From Nematostella vectensis (taxonomy: Eukaryota > Cnidaria > Anthozoa > Actiniaria > Edwardsiidae), in contig NC_064036.1 in the NCBI RefSeq assembly GCF_932526225.1, positions 930,001 through 994,000 of the forward strand: a stretch of DNA of 64,000 bases, in the 5' to 3' direction. The position numbers and the translations under genes are program-made. Each line of letters starts with the position of its first letter. The first letter of the stretch is position 1. Below, in pieces: positions 34,239 to 46,200 of the stretch. Below the pieces are notes generated by a model, which did no database searches, was not told where the DNA came from, and worked only from the letters and a program-made list of their open reading frames with translations.

Positions 34239-37200
34239 TCAATCTTTGTCTTGCTCTCGTAAGAAGTACGTGGTGGTTATGCCAATTCCCTAGAAAGAGA
34301 AAGCCATAAAAAATAAAGCTCATTACAAGGCTCCAAAATGCTTTTCCTGTAGGATGCGCATGACATCGTCATACCTTGATCAGCATTTCGCCTCTAGTCT
34401 CGAGCATGAAGCCTCCAAGTGTTGTTAAAAGGCGGCACGTGGGGCTGCTGACGTGGATGCTCTGAGCTGCGAACATAGCAAACCCAGTCAAATGCAAAAG
34501 GGTACGGTACAAGGTACGGTTGTTCAAGTTGTTTAAGACGAGGGCAGTCTTAATAAACTCCGAGAAAGCAAAATTCAGCCGAGCACATTTAAATGGTTCT
34601 TTTAATCGTTTTTTTAACAAATTTAAGTGTTAGAGAATTACTTGCTCTCTTTTGGGTTTTTATTTTTCTATTTGATTCGCCTGAGCTATATAAGTTATAT
34701 AATCTTCCAAAACAAGTGGTACTAAATAAATAATCCATACATATTCGCACATCCAAATGGTGTCGAATAAGGCCTATTTACACCTGCTTACGTAAAAAGG
34801 TAAAAAATGTTTAGAAATAAGTACGTTTGGCAGGAGCTGTATCTCATCATTCTATTAAACGAGACAACAACGTTCAGCCCTTTTTTTATTCGTAAACGAG
34901 TCAGAATTTTTCCTGGATCCACGCACCTGCATATTAAACTAGAATGGATTACCCAGTGTGGCCCACCCTCTACCCTCCCCTCCCCCCCCTCCCCCGTCCG
35001 ATTATTCCTGTGGTCATCAGTTCATGGCTGTCTTGCATATAAGGTAAGAAACACACGAATGCCAGCAGATTCCATATAAGGTAAGAAACATACGAATGCC
35101 AGCAGATTCCATATAAGGTGAGAAACATACGAATGCCAGAAAATTCCATATAAGGTGAGAAACATACGAATGCCAGCAGATTCTAGATGCTTCACGATGT
35201 TCACCGTCTCGCCAAAGATGTCGTAGCGCGGTTTTTTCAAGCCGACGATCCCAGCCACACAAGGACCTACAAAGGGACAAACAAACAAACAAACAAACAA
35301 ACAAAAAACGTTGGCCTCAGGATGTGAATGAGTCACAAATAAAACATTTAATACAAGTGAGGGCAGCTAATACAGGGCCGTAGCAGGGGTGGGGCACTGA
35401 GGGCATATATCCCCTCCCCTATATTTTCAAAACTTTTGAATTACAGGGAAATGACCAGTACGGGCGTGGCTGTTCCCCCCACCCCCCAATATTTTTTTAA
35501 TGTTTCTGTATTGTGCCCCCAATATTTCGAGGCATACTATGGCCCTGTAATGGTCCCTAGATAAGTTTAACATCAGAGTGCTGGAGTTCCTTATATCACA
35601 ACAAAACAAACTAAAATAATTAGCTCTTGTTAAAAAAAAATAGGTGATGTAGAAGTCATGCTGACGCCGCATTCGGCTTTGGGGGCTATGAGAAAAGAGC
35701 GTGAACCACAAATTATTCAAACTTATTTCCCGTTTTGGTAAGGACGCTTCAAATAACAATGTCTGCCGGACAAGAGCTAGGAAGAAACACTCTGTCCATA
35801 GGGTGTTTCAACGTAATAAATCAAAACAAACTAACGGGAAACCGTTAGTGATTTTATTTAACGAGCTACCCATTTGGATTGCATCCCCAAAGCAACAAAA
35901 AAAAAAACAAGTCTAAAACAACCTAACCGAAAAATGTGTATCATTGATTTACCACCGCGAGACTTCTGCATGATAAACAAGCTTAAAAACAAACTTACCG
36001 AAAACTATTACTGTGATTCTCCATTACGAGACTTAATTGACTGCATGCCCGAAAGCAGTCATCGTATGCCCGTAAGCTAAACAACCCGAGTTATAAGATG
36101 TAGATAAGACCACTGGAAAACCTTTCATTTATTCAACATAATCTTAACAATAATATGAAGAGAGGCTAGTCCAAAATCCGCATTCCAAGCTGCCTCAGTA
36201 GCCAATCGAAGGCGAGTGGGGGTGGGAGTGTTTTTCAAATCAAGCGTTTTTCTCTCGTTACGTATCTTTTTTATGGGCTAGATCTCCAAAACCAATTTAT
36301 TTCTTCCCTAAAAGATTCATGATGCAAGTTTCATTTCCCATCTTTGCATTATTTCCTTCCTTCTAATGTTTGCGTGGTTGAATGGCGCCGTGGTTGAATG
36401 TTTTATTGACGTGTTCGTGCGAGATGTGATTACCCACAAAAGAAAGTGAAAAAAAAAGAATGTTGCTCTAAAAGTGCACTTGAATGGCATTGTACACCAT
36501 ATAAGGAATGAGATTGATGGCATTGTACACCTTATAAGTGTCTGCCCCCTCCCCCTACCCCACTTTCGAGCACTCTTTGATCCGCTTTTGCATTTGACAG
36601 ACTCTAGCTTTCCTGTTCTTTAGCTGCCCTGTTTCGTTTCCGTGTTATACCTGTGTGTATGGCCATCCTGAATTCAAGCCTGGTATCTGGCAAGTGCTCA
36701 ATTCTAAAGTCTGTGACGTAGTTCAATAGATGAAGAGACATGGCTGCAATTTCGCTTGCATGACGATTACCATTACGCTCAGGGAGACCGCTGACCACAA
36801 GACATGAGTCTCTAACCGTCTCAACCTGGAGATAACAAAAATAGCAACAGCGACGACAATGACAAAAACAACAACAACTTTTCAACCTTCTAACTTAATG
36901 CTTTGACTCGGCTTAGGTTGGGGCACGCTAATTACTATTGGAATTAAGTCATGTTTTCGAGCTCCTACGCACTTTAAATTCTGCAGGTACAAGGTCTACA
37001 AGGTCTACAGGTCTACAAGCAGGTACTCCAGGAACCTCTTTCGTTGTTTATGTAGTTCACTAATAGCTGTATTGCATTTGCGAGTAGCAAGCACGACGTT
37101 TGTTGTTGTTGTTGTTTTTTTTTTTTGCTCGAGAAAACACTTTTGAAATAAAATAAGCAGCGAGAGCAAATATAGTAAGTTTTCTGCAATCTGATTTCTC

Positions 37201-40200
37201 TGTGCGCCGCTAGCTTTAACCGGTTTTACCGGCTTTAACCGGTAAAAGTAGGAAATGTGTCTTCGTTTTGGGTGAAGCGCGCGCTTTTAATTCTTGCAGG
37301 AAAAAACGAGTAGTTACAGGTTTCGAATTCATAGCAAAATATGCAATGCGAGCCCCTCCTTCGAGCTTTGCCATAAGATAACCTTTGTTAATTGTTACAT
37401 AATTCACATACGTTTCCTTCATATTACCCAGGTGCGACTTTTTGAAAGGATCGTCTAGTTGCCCAGCCTCGTTCTGGGCACTACTTTTCGGGTTGGCGGT
37501 AGCCCTGTATATGATATTCCAGCTCCAGCATTCCACACTCCCAATATTCAAACTTACGTACCTTATAGATGTCATAACGACCCATGATGGTATCGAACAA
37601 ACTTACGCACCTTATAGATGTCATAACGACCCATGATGGTATCGAACAAACTTACGTACCTTATAGATGTCATAACGACCCATGATGGTATCAAACAAAC
37701 TTACGCACCTTATAGATGTCATAACGACCCATGATGGTATCGAACAAGCTTGCGTACCTTATAGATGTCATAACGACCCATGATGGTATCGAACAAACTT
37801 ACGCACCTTATAGATGTCATAACGACCCATGATGGTATCGAACAAACTGTAGACGTCATTCAATAGCTTTATAACCTGTATCATACAAAACACACATACA
37901 TCAGAAATCATCAACACTGTATATTACACTTTATTTTTTAAAATAACCGTTTGTATAAAGAACGTCCAGCCTGAGATTTCACTAAATTTTAAAAACATGC
38001 CGAGGCTTAGATAGCAGAAAAAAATATTTTTAGTTCTGATACGTTAAAAAAAATTCAAAATCAAATTGTGCTCATACTATGAGTCATAGCAACAACCTTA
38101 TATTACTGTTGATCATTAGTGTAATTCTCCCATTCTACGCTAAGTGTACACTTGAAGAATGAAAAATTGGGGAAAGGTTGTTTAATAACTATTATTTCAA
38201 TCTTAATTTCATTTTTCGAAACAATGAAACCACATAAAAAAATTCTGAAATTTTAACAAATTCTCTTTTTGGGGTACGAGACATGCTTTTAAAATTAAAA
38301 AAAGGCACAACATAACATCAAGATTCTTGTTTTTTTTAATTGTTTTCTGATACCTGAATTAATAAAAAAATCATCAAGAAAGAATATTTTAATTTTTAAA
38401 CTCTTTTTAACTTCTGTAATTGGGACTACAGGTTTTATGAATCCCCTCTTAACCTCGGGCAAATTCAAACGTATGGAACAATTACTTTTATTACATTTAA
38501 GAAAACAAGGCGTTTTAAAGTAACTCACATGGTAACGGAGGTTACTAGTAGAATGTCATTACAATTTAATATAGAAAAACGAACTATTGCCATCTTTAGA
38601 AGAGTGACTTTTGTAAGTATTTTAACAATATATCTATTGAAAGAAAAAAATAACATTTGAATGATTGAAAATATCAACTACTAAGAATTCATTGTAGGAA
38701 GTATATGCTCTGACCGGTCAACTGACTGAATGCAAATAACGAAAACGCAAGCAAAACCTGAAAGAGAACATAGAAATCTGCCTTAGAGGCATTTGATATC
38801 ATTCTTAGAAATTCCGTTCTAAAAGAAAGACAAGAAAGTGGATAAATGTACATAAATTATTATACTTGGGAACAAGTCACCTCCGTTACTTCTTGCGTTA
38901 CTGATCTTTAAACATTTAAAAAAAAATGAAATTTCCCATAAGTAACGAAAAACTAACTTGATTCGGATACTTCGATTTTTTGTGGTTAATTTGCAGTGCG
39001 CTAAAGCTTTGTCAAGGTTTCTCTTTTGTAGGGTTTTGAGTCGATACTTAGCTTGCACATGGAACTGAGCAAAACTAACAATTTCGTCAATGAAAAAATA
39101 TTAAGTGTGCGCTGGGTATATACATTGATGCGCGGTATATAACTAGATTTGAGAATTAGGAACGTTATCCCAGTAAAGAGCCCAAATATCTCCTCTTTAA
39201 GGAGATAGACAAACTCTTTTGTGTGTTTATCTGCTTTACAATTTTAGTTACAATCGCATAAAGCCAAAATGCCGATATCTTCTACTGAAAACCTAAGAAC
39301 ATATTCAGCCTTAAAATGTCCCCAAAATAATAACGGCCCAGCCTCAATTGAAAATTAGACGTTCTTATAAAAAAAGACAAACAAATACAAACAAGAAAAT
39401 CTTCTATTAAAAAACCTTCGAGCTTTTATCCCGACCATATATCTCAGAGCCGTGAGAATAAATAAATATTAAAATACTCTTTTCCTGAGGGGAATCTTTG
39501 GTTGGTTCGGGTTTATAGAATACGATACACAGCAAGGTGATCTCTGTTATGCAACTGGCTTCCTGTAGTTAATTCTCCGAGAGGAAATAATACTCAGATT
39601 TAATCGCGTGCCACATAAATTGTGTTTTCGCTATACATGACGCTAAGTCAGTCCTGTTATTTTTAGCCTATCGGAAGTACTTTCGAAAAAGCGTGGTAAA
39701 TGTGTTGATAATCGGTTAGAAGAGTGGGCATACTAGATGTTTTGTGTTCAGCATGTGAGTGTTTTTCCGTCATTCGTTTGTATTGAACAGTAACAACAAC
39801 AAAAATACTTTTTTTATACTCAAACTGAAAACAATATAGAGGTTACACATTCAACACATTAAACGGTAAAAAAAAAAATGAATAAACAGGGAGAGTATTT
39901 TCTTTCATATTCCAGATTCAAACGCATTAATGTTCGTCAGTATAGCTCATCTTTTCTTTGTTAACTATCATCTACATTTGTTATGTAATATACTGACGGT
40001 AGATAAGTCCAGGAAGCACACCCTCCCCCCCTCTCCGATCAATATTCGGCTTGTTGTGATAATTATATGTGACTGACATGGAATTCTTTGTAAAAGGATC
40101 TTGTTTCCGTCAGGGTTTTATATTTAACGTTTTAGAGTTTTAGAAAATGTCAATCAATAATGTTGATATTAAGCACATTCCTTGTATAAGCGCCTAGCCT

Positions 40201-43200
40201 AGGCATAATTAGATCCCCGGGGTTTATTCGAGAAATTGCGCTAGTGTCGTAGAGTCGTGAATTTAGGATGGGCGACCCCAATAAGATATATTTGAGGCCT
40301 CTCTGTCCTGAACAGGGTAAATAATTTTAAGCAAGACTGTCCTAAACAGGTTACCGATTTGGTTGCCTTGCTAAAACTCGTAACCGCTGATCCCGCTGCC
40401 GATCTGATTGCCTTGCTTGCTCTCACGTGCTAACAGGGTCCTAAAATCAAGGGTGTTCTCCTAAACAGGGTATGGTTTTTAAGAATTTTTGTCCTAAACA
40501 GGGTCAGGTTTCAAAACCCCCAGCGGCACCCCTATACCAAAACATAGGCTGAGACCCCCCCCTCCCCCCCCCCGGGAGTCTTTCATTCACGTATGTATCT
40601 TTTGGGACGTAGAGGTTACAAGTTTTTTAGGGGAAAGGGGAAAGAAAATGTTTAGATGACTCCACTACACAAGCATGATACTCTATAACTAGTACTTATA
40701 CCCTGGTTCAAAAGGGACCTATCACCGATACATATGGTACCCCATACACACCCCACCTTTCAAATGTGCTCTGACCTGCATTGGCTCACTTAAGGCTGCA
40801 ATGACCGTAAAGTCCACGATGTCGCAGTAAAAGACTGTAACTTCCGAGAAGCTCTCTGCCTTCAGGGGAAGGCCGGCCTTTAGCTGATCCGCTATAAGCC
40901 TGGAGAAGATATCAGTAAGAGGTTAATAATAGAAACATAAAGAGGTCAATAATAGGAGCACTATAAGAGGTCAATAATAGGAACAGTAAGAGGTCAATAA
41001 TAGGAACATTAAGAGGTCAATAATAGGAACAGTAAGAGGTCAATAATAGGAACAGTAAAAGTTCAATAATAGGAACAGTAAGAGGTCAATAATAGGAACA
41101 GTAAGAGGTCAATAATAGGAACAGTAAGAGGTCAATAATAGAAACAGTAAGAGGTCAATAATAGAAACAGTAAAAGGTCAATAATAGGAACAGCAAGAGG
41201 TCAATAATAGGGACAGTAAGAGGTCAATAATAGGAACAGTAAGAACAGTAAGCTTATTCGAGGTCGCCATCGCAAAGTTCTCGGAATTCTAAAAAAAAAT
41301 TTAGATTAAAAAATCCAATAAATCCAAAGCAAATGAAATCCCAGTTGGAAGTTTGGGATTTAAATATGGCTTCTTTTTACAATTCATTAGCTGATATGTC
41401 TTCTATGAACAATCTGCACCGTTGAAGCGTCATTTCAAGGACGTCGCACGGCCTGTATTCAAGTCCTGCGTCTGAGCCAGCGCCGTCTATGCCGGTGTGA
41501 CGTCAACATGTGTGAATACGGAAAGGAACAGTCTTTTTCACATACCTTGGCAGCATCCTATACAACAACTCATCTGTTTTGCTCTTCTCTGTCTCAAGCT
41601 GACGGGTTCGCTCCTTGACGAGTGACTCGAGGTCAGTTGTGTACTTCTCCATCATCGATACCATGTTATCGACAATGTTGGACACTCTTGAAGAATAACG
41701 AGTTGAATGACAAGTAAAGAAGGGATTCGAGAAAAAGTTAAAAGGATTGGCTTGGGGGGGGGGGTGATGAATTGCATATCAAACATATTCCCCACGGATA
41801 GTGTCCTTCGTATGCATTGCCTTATATGGGCATTGATGCCCATATTTAGAAGAGCTAAAGTTTACCCGCTCCCTGATCTCCAGAAAACATGGTGAAAAAT
41901 GCTGATTCCTTTCAATTTGAGACTCGAGGCAAAAATGTGTCAAAAAAACTTTATCGCTTGGTCAAATCTTTATCACACAAGTCTTGAAAAGCCCTTAGAC
42001 CCAGGCCTCCAAGAGATTGGCCGAGCGAGATTTAAGGTCACCCAAATATTGATATGGGATAGAATAGGAGAAGTTAAAAGGATTGGCTTGGGGGGGGGGG
42101 GGGGGTGATGAATTGGATAGAATAGGAGAAGTTAAAAGGATTGGCTTGTGGGGGGGTGGGGGTGATGAATTGGATAGAATAGGAGAAGTTAAAAGGATTG
42201 GCTTGGGGGGGGGGGGTGATGAATTGGATAGAATAGGAGAAGTTAAAAGGATTGGCTTGTGGGGGGGTGATGAATTGGATAGAATAGGAGAAGTTAAAAG
42301 GATTGGCTTGGGGGGGGGGGTGATGAATTGGATAGAATAGGAGAAGTTAAAAGGATTGGCTTGTGGGGGGGGGTGATGAATTGGATAGAATAGGAGAAGT
42401 TAAAAGGATTGGCTTGTGGGGGGGGGGGTGATGAATTGGATAGAATAGGAGAAGTTAAAAGGATTGGCTTGGGGGGGGGGGGTGATGAAATGGATAGAAT
42501 AGGAGAAGTTAAAAGGATTGGCTTGGGGGGGTGATGAATTGGATAGAATAGGAGAAGTTAAAAGGATTGGCTTGGGGGGGGGGGTGATGAATTGGATAGA
42601 ATAGGAGAAGTTAAAAGGATTGGCTTGGGGGGAGGGGTGATGAATTGGATAGAATAGGAGAAGTTAAAAGGATTGGCTTGGGGGGGGGGGGTGATGAATT
42701 GGATATAATAGGAGAAGTTAAAAGGATTGGCTTGGGGGGGGTGATGAATTGGATAGAATAGGAGAAGTTAAAAGGATTGGCTTGGGGGGGTGATGAATTG
42801 TATAGAATAGGAGAAGTTAAAAGGATTGGCTTGGGGGGGGGTGATGAATTGGATAGAATAGGAGAAGTTAAAAGGATTGGCTTGGGGGGGTGATGAATTG
42901 GATAGAATAGGAGAAGTTAAAAGGATTGGCTTGGGGGGGTGATGAATTGGATAGAATAGGAGAAGTTAAAAGGATTGGCTTGTGTGTGTGTGTGTGTGTG
43001 GGGGAGGGGGGGTGATGAATTGGATAGAATAGGAGAAGTTAAAAGGATTGGCTTGGAGGGGGGGGTGATGAATTGGATAGAATAGGAGAAGTTAAAAGGA
43101 TTGGCTTGGGGGGGGGGTGATGAATTGGGTAGAATAGGAGAAGTTAAAAGGATTGGCTTGGGGGGGGGGGTGATGAATTGGATAGAATAGGAGAAGTTAA

Positions 43201-46200
43201 AAGGATTGGCTTGGGGGGGGGGGGTGATGAATTGGATAGAATAGGAGAAGTTAAAAGGATTGGCTTGGGGGGGGGTGTGATGAATTGGATAGAATAGGAG
43301 AAGTTAAAAGGATTGGCTTGGAGGGGGGGGGGGTGATGAATTGGATAGAATAGGAGAAGTTAAAAGGATTGGCTTGGGGGGGGTGATGAATTGGATAGAA
43401 TAGGAGAAGTTAAAAGGATTGGCTTGGGGGGGGGGGGTGATGAATTGGATAGAATAGGAGAAGTTAAAAGGATTGGCTTGGGGGGGGTGATGAATTGGAT
43501 AGAATAGGAGAAGTTAAAAGGATTGGCTTGGGGGGGGGCAATCATAGGTATCACATGGAAAACGCATAGTATTTAAAGATTCCTTAAGAAACATGAGTTG
43601 GGCGCCGAGGGGGTGCGCGCGCACCCTGCGTACACGACCGATGCGCCCTGTGTACCCCCTGTGTACGCGCCTGGTAAAGGCGGTAAGGAATATAACATTA
43701 TGGTAAATACTGACTGCAGTATGAAGCCGTAACGTTCTGAAACTGAAAAGCAAACGGACGAGAAAGGAAAAGTACAGTATGATAATATAAAAAAGCTCAA
43801 ACAAAATATTACTTTTCGAAGGAAGGCAAACGGAAGTTCAATTTTTAATCTATAATAAAGTCTTTAGAGAAAAAAATAAAGAAAACTTAAAGGTTTACTG
43901 AAATAAAAGAAATGTCGCCATTAGCTTGAGGTGCAGCCTGTACTCACTTGCCATTGTTCATCTTCTTGAGAATTTTTAGCACTCCACTAAATGTTGGTCG
44001 CCTTTCAGGAACCTCATCCCAACAGATGTCCATAAGCTCACGGTAGGCTGACGGAGCGCTGTCAGGTGGGACCTGGGGACGACAGTAAGGGGTCATGCCC
44101 TTACGCACGTGATAGACTACCTCTAAAGTGAGAAAAACACGTGAACATGAGTTGGTACGCAAGTGATAGATTTAGATTTTATCTTGACTAAGACTCATGT
44201 GATAAACCGATTCAGAGTGCAAAAAAACGACATTCATGCCTTTAAAACGCGTATCAAAGCCTCTTCCATGTAATAAAAAACACACGTAAATGTACCTTTT
44301 GGACTGAGAAGCAAGGTAGAGAAAGGGGCTTCTCTTAGGGCAATCTCCTGTAGAATGATTCCATACGCGTAACAGTCTGCAGAAGGCGAAGATACGCGTC
44401 CGTGGGACTCACGCAAGAGTTCAGGCGCGGTCCAAAGAAGCTCTGTAACAATTAAATGTATTGTCAAATAAAGACCTTGTGCAGCTAAGAATCAACTGGA
44501 AAGCAAAGTGTATTTAGTAAGCTTATCCTTAGCATAAGCTTTATAGCATAATACTCCAGGCACCCCCCTTAACGTGTGGGATGGGTAGCTCTCTAGGCAC
44601 CCCCTTAACATGTGAGAAGGGTAGCTCACTAGGCACCCCCTTAACGTGTGGGATGGGTAGCTCTCCAGGCACCCCATTAACGTGTGGAATGGGTAGATCT
44701 CTAGGTATCCCCCCTTCACGTGTGGGGTGGGTAGCTCTCTAGGCACGTGTGGGATGGGTAGCTCTCTAGGCACCCCCCTTAAAGTGTGGGATGGGTAGCT
44801 CTCTAGGCACCACCTTAACGTGTGGGATGGGTAGCTCTCTAGGCACCCCTTAACGTGTGGGATGGGTAGCTCTCCAGGCACCCCCCTTAACGTGTGGAAT
44901 GGGTAGCTCTCTAGGCACCCCCTTAACGTGTGGAATGGGTAGCTCTCCAGGCACCCCCCTTATCGTGTGAAATGGGTAGCTCTCTAGGAATCCCCCTTAA
45001 CGTGTGGAATGGGTAGCTCTCTAGGCACCCCCCTTAACGTGTGGAATGGGTAGCTCTCTAGGCACTCCCTTAACGTGTGGAATGGGTAGATCTCTAGGCG
45101 CCCCCTTAACGTGTGGAATGGGTAGCTCTCTAGGCACCCCCTTAACGTGTGGAATGGGTAGATCTCTAGGCGCCCCCTTAACGTGTGGAATGGGTAGCTC
45201 TCTAGGCGCCCCCTTAACGTGTGGAATGGGTAGCTCTCTAGGCACCCCCTTAACGTGTGGAATGGGTAGATCTCTAGGCACCCCTCTTAAAGTGTGGGAT
45301 GGGTAGCTCTCTAGGCACCCCCTTAACGTGTGGGATGGGTAGCTCTCTAGGCACTCCTTTAAAGTGTGGGATGGGTAGCTCTCCAGGCACCCCCTTAACG
45401 TGTGGAATGGGTAGCTCTCTAGGCACCCCCCTTATCGTGTGAAATGGGTAGCTCTCTAGGAATCCCCCTTAACGTGTGGGATGGGTAGCTCTCTAGGCAC
45501 CCCCCTTAACGTGTGGGATGGGTAGCTCTCCAGGCACCCCCCTTAACGTGTGGGATGGGTAGCTCTCTAGGCACCCCCCTAAACGTGTGGGATGGGTAGC
45601 TCTCTAGGCACCCCCCTTAACGTGTGGAATGGGTAGCTCTCTAGGCACCCCCCTTAACGTGTGGAATGGGTAGCTCTCTAGGCACCCCCCTTAACGTGTG
45701 GGATGGGTAGCTCTCTAGGCACCCCTCTTAAAGTGTGGGATGGATAGCTCTCTAGGCACCCCCTTAACGTGTGGGATGGGTAGCTCTCTAGGCACCCCCC
45801 TTAACGTGTGGGATGGGTAGCTCTTTAGGCAACCCCTTAACGTGTGGGATGGGTAGCTCTCTAGGCACCCCCTTAACGTGTGGGATGGGTAGCTCTCTAG
45901 GCACCCCCCTTAACGTGTGGAATGGGTAGCTCTACAGGCACCCCCCTTAACGTGTGGGATGGGTAGCTCTTTAGGCAACCCCTTAACGTGTGGGATGGGT
46001 AGCTCTCTAGGCACCCCCTTAACGTGTGGGATGGGTAGCTCTCTAGGCACCCCCCTTAACGTGTGGAATGGGTAGCTCTCCAGGCACCCCCCTTAACGTG
46101 TGGGATGGGTAGCTCTCTAGGCACCCCCTTAATGTGTGGGATGGGTAGCTCTCCATGCACCCCCCTTAACGTGTGGGATGGGTAGCTCTCTAGGCGCCCC

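Noticed and set aside
42083..42340. Gly-rich ORF in the G-run array
   Set aside because: Pure tandem-repeat translation without conserved frame.
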